DNA of 64,000 bases from Arthrobacter sp. TMP15 (GCF_039529835.1 NZ_CP154262.1:2480001-2544000); one strand, 5' to 3'. Numbered from the stretch's first letter, positions 35,475-44,793 are shown. Made by a program: numbers and translations. Notes: generated by a model from the sequence alone, not told the origin.

Positions 35475-37264
35475 ACTCTTTCGCTTTCACGCTGGGTTGG
35501 GGCGGTGGAAAAATCAGCTGCTGGTAGCTGCGGTGGGTCTGGGTCTCGCCAGAAATGAGAGTTCCGGGTTCCGGCTGCGGCAGGGCTTTGTGGGAAATCG
35601 TGACGGAAATGCGCCCCCACAGAGTTTTCTCGGGCTAGTGCTGCGTGAACTAGGAGCGTGGCTATGAGGTGGAGGTTTTGATCCTCGGCCGCCTCCCGCC
35701 CCTGTCCCTGCCTGGCAGTACCGAAACTACTGGAGCTCGCGGCCAGAACCGCTGCTGCATCAGCGAGTCCCACAGCGTCCCGAACCACCCCTGCCTGGGC
35801 ACCCATGATGTGGCGTAAATCCGTGCGTGAGAGCCCCGGGCTGGCCGAATCAGGTGCAAGGGGCCCGGGGGCACCTTGCATAGGACGTGCATCAACGTCC
35901 AGCAACGGCCAGCGATGTACATCCCTGGTAAGCCTAGTGATTTTGGTGGACATTGAAGCCGTAAAGGCGGCAACTGCCCGGCGGCTAAAGACCAGCCCTT
36001 CCAGTAAAGAGTTGGAGGCAAGGCGGTTCGCTCCGTGGACCCCTGTGCAGGCGGCCTCCCCGGCTGCGTAGAGTCCGGGCACTGAGGTTCGCCCGTGCAG
36101 ATCGGTGGCTACCCCCCCCATCCAATAATGTGCCGCCGGTGCCACTGGCAACCATTCCTGCCGCCAGTCAAGACCGAGTGCGGTGGTCGCGGCAGCAATG
36201 GTGGGGAACCGCCGCGCCAAGTAACCTTGCCCATGAGCTTCTTCAACGCCTGTTGCATCCAGATACACGGAAGGCACCGCCTCGGTGCTGCCCCTAAGGT
36301 GCTCGGTAATGCCGCGGGAGACAACATCCCGAGGGGCAAGATCACCTTCTGGATGATAGCGCTTCATGAACTGCTCGCCGTGGGCATCACGTAGCACGGC
36401 CCCGGCACCACGCACGGCCTCGGATATGAGAAAGTTCCCGCCAATAGCTAAGGCAGTGGGATGGAACTGAAAGTACTCCAGATCCCCCACCACGGCACCG
36501 GAACGCCATGCTAGTGCCAGCGCATCTCCTGTGGCGCTGAGCGGATTGGTGGTCACGTCAAAGAGCTGCCCGGCCCCACCAGCAGCCAGTAACACAGCAT
36601 CAGCAACCAACACCCGCCGCTCATCCACCGCATCATCATCTGGGGCAAGGTAAGCAACCCCGGCTATGGCGGCGCGGGGCGAGGTCCCGGCGTCGTCCGC
36701 TTCAGGGTTACGCTCTGGGGCAAGATGACCCGCGGCGCTAGCAGAAGACGGGATCTGCGTGAGTAGCTCGGTGACCAGACAATGCTCCATCAGGGTGATA
36801 AGACCCAGCGCGGCGGCATCAAGCACGGCACTGATCAGCCCTTCGGCAATGGCCGCTCCCGTAGCGTCCCCACCGGCGTGCAGAATCCGCGCCGCAGAAT
36901 GGGCACCTTCTAATCCAAGCGCCCGGCTTCCCGTGGCCGCGTCCCGGTCAAAAATCACGCCGAATCGCTCTAGGGACGCAATGTCCCCGGCGGCCTCGCT
37001 GCACAGAACTGTGACGGCGTCTGGGTTGCACTGCCCCGCCCCTGCTTTGAGCGTGTCAGCAATATGCGCCTCCACAGAGTCCCCGGGAGCGCACTGACCA
37101 GGGTCCAGTACCGCACAGATCCCGCCCTGAGCGAAGTGCGTGTTGCTTTGCCCCAGCGTGCCTTTGGTCATCAAGCTCACGCGCATGCCTGATTCGGCAG
37201 CAAGCAACGCGCCGTAGAGTCCGGCGATACCGCTGCCAATAACAATCAGGTGCGAATTACTCAT
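35471..37264 (-). CDS. nadB: L-aspartate oxidase
   Basis: The 597-residue flavoprotein starts with the FAD motif VIGSGIAGLYGALLAAESG, followed by KGTLGQSNTHFAQGGICAVLDP, a signature of L-aspartate oxidase, and AAHYWMGGVATDLHGRTSVPGLYAAGEAACTG further on. It oxidises aspartate to iminoaspartate for quinolinate synthesis. It lies between nadA and nadC with four-base overlaps. The protein is slightly longer than the E. coli enzyme owing to Ala/Pro-rich loops. Confidence 0.95.
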   Translation of the reverse strand: MSNSHLIVIGSGIAGLYGALLAAESGMRVSLMTKGTLGQSNTHFAQGGICAVLDPGQCAPGDSVEAHIADTLKAGAGQCNPDAVTVLCSEAAGDIASLERFGVIFDRDAATGSRALGLEGAHSAARILHAGGDATGAAIAEGLISAVLDAAALGLITLMEHCLVTELLTQIPSSASAAGHLAPERNPEADDAGTSPRAAIAGVAYLAPDDDAVDERRVLVADAVLLAAGGAGQLFDVTTNPLSATGDALALAWRSGAVVGDLEYFQFHPTALAIGGNFLISEAVRGAGAVLRDAHGEQFMKRYHPEGDLAPRDVVSRGITEHLRGSTEAVPSVYLDATGVEEAHGQGYLARRFPTIAAATTALGLDWRQEWLPVAPAAHYWMGGVATDLHGRTSVPGLYAAGEAACTGVHGANRLASNSLLEGLVFSRRAVAAFTASMSTKITRLTRDVHRWPLLDVDARPMQGAPGPLAPDSASPGLSRTDLRHIMGAQAGVVRDAVGLADAAAVLAASSSSFGTARQGQGREAAEDQNLHLIATLLVHAALARENSVGAHFRHDFPQSPAAAGTRNSHFWRDPDPPQLPAADFSTAPTQRESERV

Positions 37265-38619
37265 GTGCGTGCGGCTGTGCGGGCGGCGATCAGAGGCTTG
37301 GGCTTAGCAGCGAGCATCCGTTCAAGGGCAATGCGCGCGTTAACCGCAGTAGCCTCCGGGACGGTGATTTGGTTATACACCTCTCCAGCCACGAGCCCCT
37401 CAAGAATCCAGGCCAGGTAGCCGGGGTGAATCCTGTACATGGTGGAGCACGGGCAGATGACCGGGTCTAAGCAGAAGATCGTATGCTGCGGGTACTGTGC
37501 CGCCAAGCGGTTAACCATATTGATCTCAGTACCAATGGCGAAGGTGCTGCCATCCGGGGCAGCCTGGATGGCTTTGAGAATGTAATCCGTGGAGCCCGCC
37601 TCATCGGAGGCATCCACCACTTCCATGGGACATTCCGGGTGCACAATCACGCGCACTCCCGGGAAGTCCACCCGGGCTTGCTCAATCTGGGCTACCGTGA
37701 AGCGCTTGTGAACCGAACAAAATCCCTGCCACAGCACCACCTTGGCATCACGCATGACATGTTCGCTGTTACCGCCCAAGGGCATCCGTGGATTCCACAA
37801 CGGCATTGCTTCCAAGGCAATACCCATAGCCTTGGCAGTATTGCGGCCCAAGTGCTGGTCAGGGAAGAACAGCACCCGTTGGCCGCGCTCATACGCCCAT
37901 TCAAGCACTGTCGAGGCATTGGATGAGGTGCAGACGATCCCGCCGTGCTCGCCGCAAAAGGCCTTGAGCGCGGCGGAAGAGTTCATGTAGGTGACAGGAA
38001 TAACCGGTACCCGGCCCTCGGCGTCGGGCTCGGTGCCGTACAGTTCTTCAAGTTCAGCCCAGCACGCCTCCACAGAGGGCAGATCGGCCATATCCGCCAT
38101 GGAACAACCGGCTGCCAGGTTGGGCAGGATCACGGACTGGTGGGCTCCGGAGAGCATGTCCGCCGTCTCCGCCATGAAGTGCACACCGCAAAAAACAATG
38201 GCCTCTGCCTTGTCCCGATTCTTGGCCGCATTTGCCAGTTGGAAGGAATCCCCCACAAAATCGGCAAACTTAACCACTTCATCGCGCTGATAAAAGTGTC
38301 CCAGCACCACCACCCGCTCCCCCAGTTCAGCCTTCGCGGAGAGTATGCGTGACTCAAGATTGGCCTCAGAGGCGTCCTTGTACTCCTGTGGCAGCTGGCC
38401 CTGGCGGGGTGTGGCTGTTGGAGCAACATCTTCTTGCGAGGCACCGGGGCCATAGCCCGGAGTGCCGGCGAGCGCTTCGGCGAGGTCAAATTCCCAAGGT
38501 CCCTTGGCAAGTTCGTCGTTGCAACTCTCCTGTGCGCGGCCAGGAGCGCCAACAAGCTTCGATTGAGCCTGCGCTTGCTCGCGGGTGATCAGCGAAATGG
38601 TGGTGTTCACAGATGACAT
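37261..38619 (-). CDS. nadA: quinolinate synthase
   Basis: About 452 residues, with an N-terminal extension of some 75 residues found in actinobacterial NadA before the core begins at VVVLGHFYQRDEVVKFAD. The three cluster cysteines are visible in NLAAGCSMADM, HPECPMEV and DPVICPCSTMYR, giving a 4Fe-4S enzyme that joins iminoaspartate and dihydroxyacetone phosphate into quinolinate. ATG 38619 has GGAG six bases upstream; the in-frame TTG four codons earlier overlaps that binding site. It is the first structural gene after nrtR. Confidence 0.95.
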   Translation of the reverse strand: MSSVNTTISLITREQAQAQSKLVGAPGRAQESCNDELAKGPWEFDLAEALAGTPGYGPGASQEDVAPTATPRQGQLPQEYKDASEANLESRILSAKAELGERVVVLGHFYQRDEVVKFADFVGDSFQLANAAKNRDKAEAIVFCGVHFMAETADMLSGAHQSVILPNLAAGCSMADMADLPSVEACWAELEELYGTEPDAEGRVPVIPVTYMNSSAALKAFCGEHGGIVCTSSNASTVLEWAYERGQRVLFFPDQHLGRNTAKAMGIALEAMPLWNPRMPLGGNSEHVMRDAKVVLWQGFCSVHKRFTVAQIEQARVDFPGVRVIVHPECPMEVVDASDEAGSTDYILKAIQAAPDGSTFAIGTEINMVNRLAAQYPQHTIFCLDPVICPCSTMYRIHPGYLAWILEGLVAGEVYNQITVPEATAVNARIALERMLAAKPKPLIAARTAART

Positions 38620-38706
38620 GGTGTGCTCCAAGGTGTGAGGCAGTTTGGTTAGCGGCTATGCGAAGAGGTGCAATTCATGGGCGGCTGGATCTATATTCGG
38701 TGGGGT

Positions 38707-39444
38707 TTAGAGCCGCAACGGGGGGTTCCCGGAATGTTCGGCGGTGGGGTCACCGGAATAGCGATACAGGCGGGGCGGACGGTGTTTGCCGCCTTGACGG
38801 AATTCGTCAGTGGGCTCAATGTGGGCGGTTTGTTTAAGTTGACGGCGAAAATTGGCGGGATCCACTGAGCGGTTCAAGACCGCCTCATACACCTCACGCA
38901 CCTGGGCTAGCGTAAATTTCTCGCCAAGCAGGTGGTGAGCAATGGAGCCGTAAGCAATTTTGTTGCGTAGCCGCCAGAGCGCGTAATCAACAATCTCATT
39001 GTGATCAAATGCCAATTTCGCCAGCCCGTCCGCGCGGAACCACTGGACGTTCGCAGACTCCTGCGCCAATTCAGCCTCACTTGATTTCACCAGAGCCCAG
39101 TAAACAATCGAGACCACCCGCTGACTGGGCGAGCGGTGTAGGCCGCCAAAGGCGTATAACTGTTCAAGATAGCTGGGGGCCAGCCCCGTGGTGTCCTGCA
39201 AGTTACGGGCTGCGGCGTCCATGAGGGAATCCATCTGAGTCAGCGGTCCTCCCGGCAAGGCCCACATATCTTCAAACGGTTCACGGATACGGCGCACCAG
39301 CGGCAACCACAGGGCGGGGCGGCCACTATTTTCGCTGGGTCGCAGGGCGAAGATGACTGTGGAGATGGCTAGTGCTGGCGGCTGAGCCATGCGCTCGCTG
39401 ATGTTGGCCGCGCTAACAAACTGCGTGCTGTCCATGTTCTCCAC
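38707..39444 (-). CDS. nrtR: NrtR-type NAD biosynthesis regulator (Nudix plus winged helix)
   Basis: The 245-residue protein combines an N-terminal Nudix-like domain (ALAISTVIFALRP near 25; WALPGGPLTQMDSLMDAAARNL near 75-95, a degenerate Nudix box) with a C-terminal winged-helix segment (LLGEKFTLAQVREVYEAVLNRSVDPANFRRQL near 170-205). This is the NrtR layout, in which the Nudix part binds ADP-ribose-type NAD derivatives instead of hydrolysing them. Its place directly upstream of nadA on the same strand makes it the operon regulator. The start is either GTG 39444 or ATG 39435. Confidence 0.88.
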   Translation of the reverse strand: MENMDSTQFVSAANISERMAQPPALAISTVIFALRPSENSGRPALWLPLVRRIREPFEDMWALPGGPLTQMDSLMDAAARNLQDTTGLAPSYLEQLYAFGGLHRSPSQRVVSIVYWALVKSSEAELAQESANVQWFRADGLAKLAFDHNEIVDYALWRLRNKIAYGSIAHHLLGEKFTLAQVREVYEAVLNRSVDPANFRRQLKQTAHIEPTDEFRQGGKHRPPRLYRYSGDPTAEHSGNPPLRL

Positions 39445-39467
39445 CCACTTCCGTCTCTACCCAAACT

Positions 39468-39488
39468 TAGTTAAAGTCACTTTGACTA
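39468..39488. promoter_or_regulatory. 21-bp palindrome, probable NrtR operator
   Basis: TAGTTAAAGT (39468-39477) and ACTTTGACTA (39479-39488) are inverted repeats matching at 9 of 10 positions around a single central base. The site lies 23-44 bases upstream of the nrtR start. Known NrtR sites are A/T-flanked TAGTCA-type palindromes, so this fits autoregulation of the nrtR-nadABC operon. No second copy was seen in the 87-base gap before nadA. Confidence 0.7.
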
Positions 39489-39681
39489 CAACTGATTCTA
39501 CGACCTTGTGGCAGTGGGAAACAAATTATTGCTTCACACCTGCCCGCGACCCGGGCCTGGGGCCGGACCACCGGCAGATTTGGTTGTGCATTTCCATGGG
39601 GGATAATTCTTGACGGGGATTTGTTTTCCCCGCTCCACGGTCCCGTGCAAGGCGCGCACCACTAAAGAAGGCCTTTCTTTC

Positions 39682-41079
39682 ATGTTCCCCCAGCCTGACG
39701 TTGCTCTTGCCGCGCCCACCAAGACCGGTCTGGGCAACTCGCTCAAGCAACGCCAGCTGACAATGATGGGCCTTGGCAGTGCCATTGGTGCAGGGCTTTT
39801 TCTTGGCTCGGGTGAAGGAATCAGGATGGCGGGGCCCGCCGTTTTGGTCTCCTACCTAGTGGCCGGGACGTTGATCATTGTGGTCATGTGGGCCTTGGGC
39901 GAGATGGCGGCGGCAAACCCCAACTCTGGTGCTTTCTCGGTCTACGCAGAAAAAGCTATGGGCAAGAATGCTGGCGCCACTATTGGTTGGTTGTGGTGGC
40001 TGCAGCTAGTGGTGGTGATCGCGGCCGAGGCACTGGGTGCCGCACAGCTCCTTGTCACTATTTGGCCGGTGCTACCTTCGTGGCTGCTGACGTTGATCTT
40101 TATGGTGATTTTCACAGTCATCAATCTGACCTCGGTGAAAAATTATGGGGAATTTGAGTTCTGGTTTGCGCTCCTGAAGGTCGCTACCATTGTGCTCTTC
40201 TTGGCCTTTGGTGCAGCATTGCTCCTCGGCTGGATTCCAGGTGCTACCTCACCGGGGTTCGGGAACTTTAGCGCTCACGGTGGGTTTGCTCCGGCCGGCA
40301 TGGCCGGGATTACTTCGGCATTATTCGTTGTAATTTTTGCTTTTGGAGGCACCGAAATTGTGGCTGTGGCTGCTGCGGAAACATTCACTCCTGCACGCAG
40401 TGTGGCAGTAGCGGTGCGTACTGTGGTGTGGCGTATCCTCGTTTTCTATGTAGGCTCTATCTTCGTCATTGCGGCCATCCTGCCGTGGACCTCAACGGCA
40501 CTGAGTTCTCCTTTTGCTGGCGTTTTAAACATGGCCGGGTTGCCTTGGGCGGGGACAGCCATCACTTTGGTGGCAGTTGCGGCCCTACTCTCAGCCCTGA
40601 ATGCCAACTTGTATGGCGCCTCGCGCATGGTCCACTCACTGGCCCACCGCGGCGAGGCCCCAGAGTTTTTGGCCCGCACCAACAAGCGTTTTGTCCCGGT
40701 TCCCGCCGTCGCGGTGTCGGTGAGCTTTGGCTTTGTTACAGTGCTCTTGGATTTTTTATATCCCGGGGTTGTCCTCACGGCATTGCTGAACTTGGTTGGC
40801 TCCACGTGCTTGATCGTCTGGGGTTCAGCGCTGGTCTCGCAGTTCATCCTGCGTCGCCGGGCTGAGCGAGACGGAACCGTCCTTCCTCTGCGAATGCGCG
40901 GCTTCCCGGGACTAACGTTGGCTGGCTTGGCACTCCTTGGCATTATTTTTCTCATCGGCTTCACCGCTCCGGCGAGTCGCAATCAGCTATTGAGTACGTT
41001 TGCCTTGGTTGCTGTCATCGCAATTTTGAGCAAGCTGGGTCGCTGGTATGGCCAGAATCATCTCCAGGGCCGCAACTAA
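39682..41079 (+). CDS. amino acid permease (APC family, AAT type)
   Basis: The 465-residue protein has about 12 membrane segments and the APC family start LKQRQLTMMGLGSAIGAGLFLGSG (first helix), MWALGEMAAANPNSGAFSVYA and GGTEIVAVAAAE near helix 6. It imports an amino acid with protons; specificity is unknown. ATG 39682 begins just before a cytoplasmic N-terminus of normal length. The gene is divergent from nrtR, about 190 bases from the putative NrtR operator. Confidence 0.9.
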   Translation: MFPQPDVALAAPTKTGLGNSLKQRQLTMMGLGSAIGAGLFLGSGEGIRMAGPAVLVSYLVAGTLIIVVMWALGEMAAANPNSGAFSVYAEKAMGKNAGATIGWLWWLQLVVVIAAEALGAAQLLVTIWPVLPSWLLTLIFMVIFTVINLTSVKNYGEFEFWFALLKVATIVLFLAFGAALLLGWIPGATSPGFGNFSAHGGFAPAGMAGITSALFVVIFAFGGTEIVAVAAAETFTPARSVAVAVRTVVWRILVFYVGSIFVIAAILPWTSTALSSPFAGVLNMAGLPWAGTAITLVAVAALLSALNANLYGASRMVHSLAHRGEAPEFLARTNKRFVPVPAVAVSVSFGFVTVLLDFLYPGVVLTALLNLVGSTCLIVWGSALVSQFILRRRAERDGTVLPLRMRGFPGLTLAGLALLGIIFLIGFTAPASRNQLLSTFALVAVIAILSKLGRWYGQNHLQGRN

Positions 41080-41194
41080 TCGCAGAACCGGTTCCACTGA
41101 CTCGCCACTGAAGCGCCACAGTATTCTCCATGGTTCATAGTCGCTATGGTTGAGATACGACGGCGGCACTGCCCGCCGCAAGAAAGGTTGGGCA

Positions 41195-42013
41195 ATGGTT
41201 CCCCCCGGCAAGCACGCGGCAGCAGCGGCTCCTCACGAAACTGAGGGCGCGTCCCCAGGGCTTAACGTGGTGGTCTTTGAGCCCGAATCACCCGCTCCGC
41301 TTCCCCCCGTCTTTTTGATTCACGGATTCGGATCCTCAGTAGAACTGAATTGGGTTAAAACCGGCTGGGTTACGGCGCTGAACCGGGCAGGGCGTCGAGT
41401 CTTCAGCGTTGACTTGCCAGGGCACGGGCGCAGCGCCGCACCTTATGACCTTGATTCCTACACTCCCGGTAAGATCCGTGCTGAGATTCTGCAGATCCTT
41501 TTCGATCAAGGGATCCGCCCGCTCACGCACGCAGATGCTGCCAGCGGCGTTGACGTCATAGGCTACTCACTTGGTTCCCGGTTGGCGTGGGAGTTTGGCG
41601 CCACACAAAAAGAGCTCGTGCGAAAAATGGTTTTGGGGGGGCCCAACCCGGAAGATCCACTGGCCGATTTTGATCTGCGAGCCGCCCAGGACTTTCTCAA
41701 TGACGGCACACCCATCTCCGATGAATCCACGGCCTGGCTACTGCGCATGGCCCAAGCGGTGCCATCCAATGACATCTTTGCACTGCTGGCACTTATCCAG
41801 GCCGTGAAAATGGAACCCTTTGAACCCACGGACGCCGTGCCATGCATGCCAGTACTGCTTGTTGCAGGGGGCCTGGACGAACGTGCCCGGCGCATGAGCC
41901 AACTAGCCGCATTGAATCCGGCGGCTCAGCAGCTTGTGATTGAGGGGCGCACCCACGGCAACACCGTGACCTCAGGGGAGTTCAAAAAAGCAGCGATCGA
42001 CTTCCTCAAGTGA
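41195..42013 (+). CDS. alpha/beta hydrolase
   Basis: The 272-residue protein has the oxyanion segment HGFGSS near residue 33, a DLPGHGRS strand, the nucleophile elbow GYSLGS near 120, an acid in GGLDERAR near 230 and a final His in GRTHGN near 252. No signal peptide is seen. AAGAAAGG lies upstream of the ATG. Substrate unknown; the layout suits an esterase or a hydrolase of aromatic degradation. Confidence 0.88.
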   Translation: MVPPGKHAAAAAPHETEGASPGLNVVVFEPESPAPLPPVFLIHGFGSSVELNWVKTGWVTALNRAGRRVFSVDLPGHGRSAAPYDLDSYTPGKIRAEILQILFDQGIRPLTHADAASGVDVIGYSLGSRLAWEFGATQKELVRKMVLGGPNPEDPLADFDLRAAQDFLNDGTPISDESTAWLLRMAQAVPSNDIFALLALIQAVKMEPFEPTDAVPCMPVLLVAGGLDERARRMSQLAALNPAAQQLVIEGRTHGNTVTSGEFKKAAIDFLK

Positions 42014-42097
42014 CCCACAGCTGTAGGATTTACCGCACTTTCCCCATTCAATGGCCTTGATGGGTGGCCAGCTACCGACACGGGGGAATGCTCCTGA

Positions 42098-43039
42098 CTA
42101 GGTTTCTCCTGCGCACTGGCTCCGGTAGCGGCTGGGACTGACACCAAACCTTCTTTTGAATGCAGTGCTCAAAGCGAAAGGGCTCCCGTAGCCCACCTCC
42201 GCAGCGATCTGCGCAGTAGTCAACGCAGGGTCTGTCAGTAATTCGCTGGCAAGGAGCATCCGCCAATTCGTCAGGTACGTCATGGGTGGCTCACCTACCG
42301 AACTGCGGAAGCGGTGAGCAAAGGTCGCCCTAGATACATTCAACTTTTGTGCCAGCAATTCAAGACTCCACGTCTCTGCGGGCCACTCATGAAAAATCGC
42401 CAACGCCTGGGCGCTGAGCGGATCCATCCCACCGGCTAACCAGCCTCGTGCTTTTGCAGGGTTGCCTCTGGCCCATGCGCGGATAGCTTGAACCAGCAGC
42501 ACATCCAGTAGACGATCAATGACACTGCCTTGCCCCGGTGCCTCTGTAGTGATTTCCGCTTCGAGCAAACCAAGTAAAGACTGGCTGACTTCGCCGGAGG
42601 GGGCTAGGGCTACTCGTGGCAAGGCACTGGTGAGGACTGCTCCAAGCTCTGCGTCAGATTCGTATGTCCCGATGAGCATCGTTGTTGACCCGGAAGAGGC
42701 ATTGCCCCACGTGCGGATCCCGTGACTCAGGCTTGTGACCAGGTCCGCCCCGGAAGGAGAAGTACACCGCTGCCCGGGATGGATAATCACATCCGCGTCG
42801 CGCAGGAGATCATCACTCACAGCATATGGGGCTGGCCCCCGAACAACAGCCACGTCACCAGGTGCTAACTGGAACGCTTCATTATCTGCGGCTAAGAACG
42901 CCGTGCCTTTCATCATGACCATCACAGTGAGAGACGCACGGTCCGCCACCAGAACAGACCAGCCAGGCGACATGACCATACGGAGGGCAAAGGCGCGCCG
43001 AGCCCGGGGCCCGTCCAAAAGATGAGTCAGTGGATCCAT
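42098..43039 (-). CDS. AraC-family transcriptional regulator with cupin domain
   Basis: The 313-residue protein has an N-terminal cupin-type sensing domain (about residues 20-190) and a C-terminal double helix-turn-helix: LELLAQKLNVSRATFAHRF and TTAQIAAEVGYGSPFALSTAFKRRFGVSPSRYR. It is divergent from a damaged NmrA-like gene and a DUF1772 gene, an arrangement common in actinobacteria in which the regulator controls that pair. Confidence 0.9.
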   Translation of the reverse strand: MDPLTHLLDGPRARRAFALRMVMSPGWSVLVADRASLTVMVMMKGTAFLAADNEAFQLAPGDVAVVRGPAPYAVSDDLLRDADVIIHPGQRCTSPSGADLVTSLSHGIRTWGNASSGSTTMLIGTYESDAELGAVLTSALPRVALAPSGEVSQSLLGLLEAEITTEAPGQGSVIDRLLDVLLVQAIRAWARGNPAKARGWLAGGMDPLSAQALAIFHEWPAETWSLELLAQKLNVSRATFAHRFRSSVGEPPMTYLTNWRMLLASELLTDPALTTAQIAAEVGYGSPFALSTAFKRRFGVSPSRYRSQCAGET

Positions 43040-43119
43040 GCCACAAATCTAGACGATCACGTATGGAATTACACCTTTGGACTATTCAAAACGCACCACG
43101 GCTGAGCTTGACTAGAAGT

Positions 43120-43407
43120 ATGACACATTCAAAAGCACTTGTATTTGGTGGCACGGGTCGCACAGGCAGCCGGATTGTCCGCCATTCTCAGCACGGCGGC
43201 AGGCAAACACGTATCGCTTCCCGGCAGGGAAAGAGCCCGTTCAGCAGGGAAGACCGAGCAACGTGGGAACGCACTGATCGCGACGCCCCGGCTGTGGGGA
43301 CGGTCATTACGGGCGCTGTCGTCTCAAGCGCTGCCGTCCCAGGCGCTGCCATCCCAGACGCTGCCATCCCAGGACTAGGGCATCGCGAATCTGCGGCTGC
43401 CTCATGA
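43120..43407 (+). pseudogene. NmrA-like NAD(P)-binding protein remnant
   Basis: The start MTHSKALVFGGTGRTGSRIV is a perfect NAD(P)-binding motif. The sequence then jumps out of frame: the expected LSTAAGKHV is found in the next frame at about 43179-43210, and RIASRQGKSPF...EDRATW returns in the first frame. After that the sequence becomes a short repeat and stops, so about 190 of the usual 280-300 residues are missing. Several frameshifts and a large deletion make this a dead gene. It still ends with a four-base overlap to the DUF1772 gene. Confidence 0.8.
43325..43375 (+). repeat. 15-bp tandem repeat, about three copies
   Basis: Consecutive copies of a 15-base unit close to GCGCTGCCATCCCAG, the first more divergent, lie inside the damaged NmrA-like gene. 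The unit is too short and unspaced for a CRISPR; slippage after gene loss is the simplest reading. Confidence 0.75.
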
Positions 43408-43901
43408 GCTACGATCTCCCAGGCGTTCTAACGCTCGCGTCCGCTGTCTGCGCCGGAGTCACCGGAGGGGTCTACTTGGGCTTTGCCGCTATTGTCATGC
43501 CAGCACTTCGCAGCCTCCCCAGTTCCGAGGCAGTAGCTACGATGCAAGGCATCAACATCAGCGCAGTTAAGCTGCCTTTCATGGCAATTTTCTTTGGCGG
43601 TACAGCAGCCGCTCTCGCCCTTATTGTTGCGGAAGCCGCCATAGGCGGAACCGCTTTGGGCGCTTCAAGGCGGTTGATTGGTGCAGGCTTGGTTCTGGCA
43701 TCATTGGGCATCACCATGGTTCGCAATGTTCCCCTGAACAACAGACTTGCTCAGGTTCCTCCTAACTTAGGGAACTGCCGCGATTCTTGGAAGACATTTG
43801 ATCAGGGATGGAGTAGAGCGAACCTGTTGCGTGCCACAGCGTCAATAGTTGCCACAATCCTCTTCGTCGATTCCTTGTCATTGTCTCCCGGCACAGACTA
43901 G
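43404..43901 (+). CDS. DUF1772 (anthrone-oxygenase-like) membrane protein
   Basis: The 165-residue protein has four membrane segments and the family pattern: VTGGVYLGFAAIVMPALRSLPSSEAVATMQGIN near the start and VPLNNRLAQVPP in the middle, with W-x-x-F/W near SWKTFDQGWSRANLLRA. DUF1772 members include fungal anthrone oxygenases, but bacterial function is largely unknown. The overlap with the NmrA remnant shows that they once formed an operon. Confidence 0.85.
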   Translation: MSYDLPGVLTLASAVCAGVTGGVYLGFAAIVMPALRSLPSSEAVATMQGINISAVKLPFMAIFFGGTAAALALIVAEAAIGGTALGASRRLIGAGLVLASLGITMVRNVPLNNRLAQVPPNLGNCRDSWKTFDQGWSRANLLRATASIVATILFVDSLSLSPGTD

Positions 43902-43943
43902 TCGACTCCCCCAACAGCATTGCTGCACGCAGTGTTGGCAGTT

Positions 43944-44687
43944 TCAGGCCCCTCGCGGCGTCCAACCTGAGGGCAGCGCACCCGCAATGGTTCCACGTTC
44001 GGTATCCACCTTCGCTGACCAGCCTTGGGCTGCCTGGTTGCCCTCGAATGCTCCGCGCGCCAACCGCATTCCAACATCCGGGTGAGTCATCCCAGGCGCT
44101 CCCCCACGTCGAGCTGAGGCACGGACACTCCACGACTCATCGGCAAAGCCACCGCCACGAAAGACGCGGTAGTCCCCATAGCGCGCCGGATCAAGATGAT
44201 CCCAGCACCATTCCCATACGTTGCCGAGGGTGTCGTGGATCCCAAATTCATTGGGATGTTTCAACCCAACAACTTGAGCTTCATCCACTTCATCGGCGCC
44301 AGTCCAAGCAACAAGCTCCAGTGGCCCGTAGTGCGGCCCTTTGGTACCGGCCCTGCAGGCATATTCCCACTCTGCCTCCGTTGGCAAACGGTATCCGGAG
44401 GCGTCCGTTTGCCACCTGACCTGGTCACCTTCCACCATGTAGGCAGCAACCAGCCCCTCACGTACTGAGGCACGATTACAAAACTCTATGGCGTCTAGCC
44501 AACTGATATTCACAACAGGACTCGAGGATCCCCCCGCACCGCCCATCAGCTTCACGAACTGAGCCGTGGTGACAGGAACAAACCCTATTTCAAAGTGCTC
44601 AAGATCAACTACCCATCGGCGATGCCGCCGCGCGTCGTGCAGTTCTACCTGACCCGCAGCCAGCGGGCGAAGACCAGATACAGCCAT
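43944..44687 (-). CDS. SUMF1/formylglycine-generating-enzyme-like domain protein
   Basis: The 247-residue protein has the FGE-sulfatase fold signature: FVPVTTAQFVKLM near 40, VVNISWLDAIEFCNRAS near 65, YRLPTEAEWEYACRAG near 100, GNVWEWCWDH near 160 and a C-terminal VRASARRGGAPGMTHPDVGMRLAR. The two cysteines that catalyse formylglycine formation in true FGE, expected just before the last segment, are absent, so it is not a sulfatase activator. Related proteins are lectin-like or act in other modification pathways. ATG 44687 is chosen over upstream codons that give a Arg/Gly-rich, unlike-family N-terminus. Confidence 0.82.
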   Translation of the reverse strand: MAVSGLRPLAAGQVELHDARRHRRWVVDLEHFEIGFVPVTTAQFVKLMGGAGGSSSPVVNISWLDAIEFCNRASVREGLVAAYMVEGDQVRWQTDASGYRLPTEAEWEYACRAGTKGPHYGPLELVAWTGADEVDEAQVVGLKHPNEFGIHDTLGNVWEWCWDHLDPARYGDYRVFRGGGFADESWSVRASARRGGAPGMTHPDVGMRLARGAFEGNQAAQGWSAKVDTERGTIAGALPSGWTPRGA

Positions 44688-44793
44688 TATGCGACCTTTC
44701 CCTTCAGGACGATCTCGCCTCGGGCAGCGGCTCTGCAGCCCCGTGTTTCGGCAGAAAGTTCCTTGTTCTTTGCTTAGCTGGTAGCTTCGTTGC

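Noticed and set aside
43325-43375. Possible CRISPR-like array
   Set aside because: Units are 15 bases with no spacers and only about three copies; no cas genes are present.
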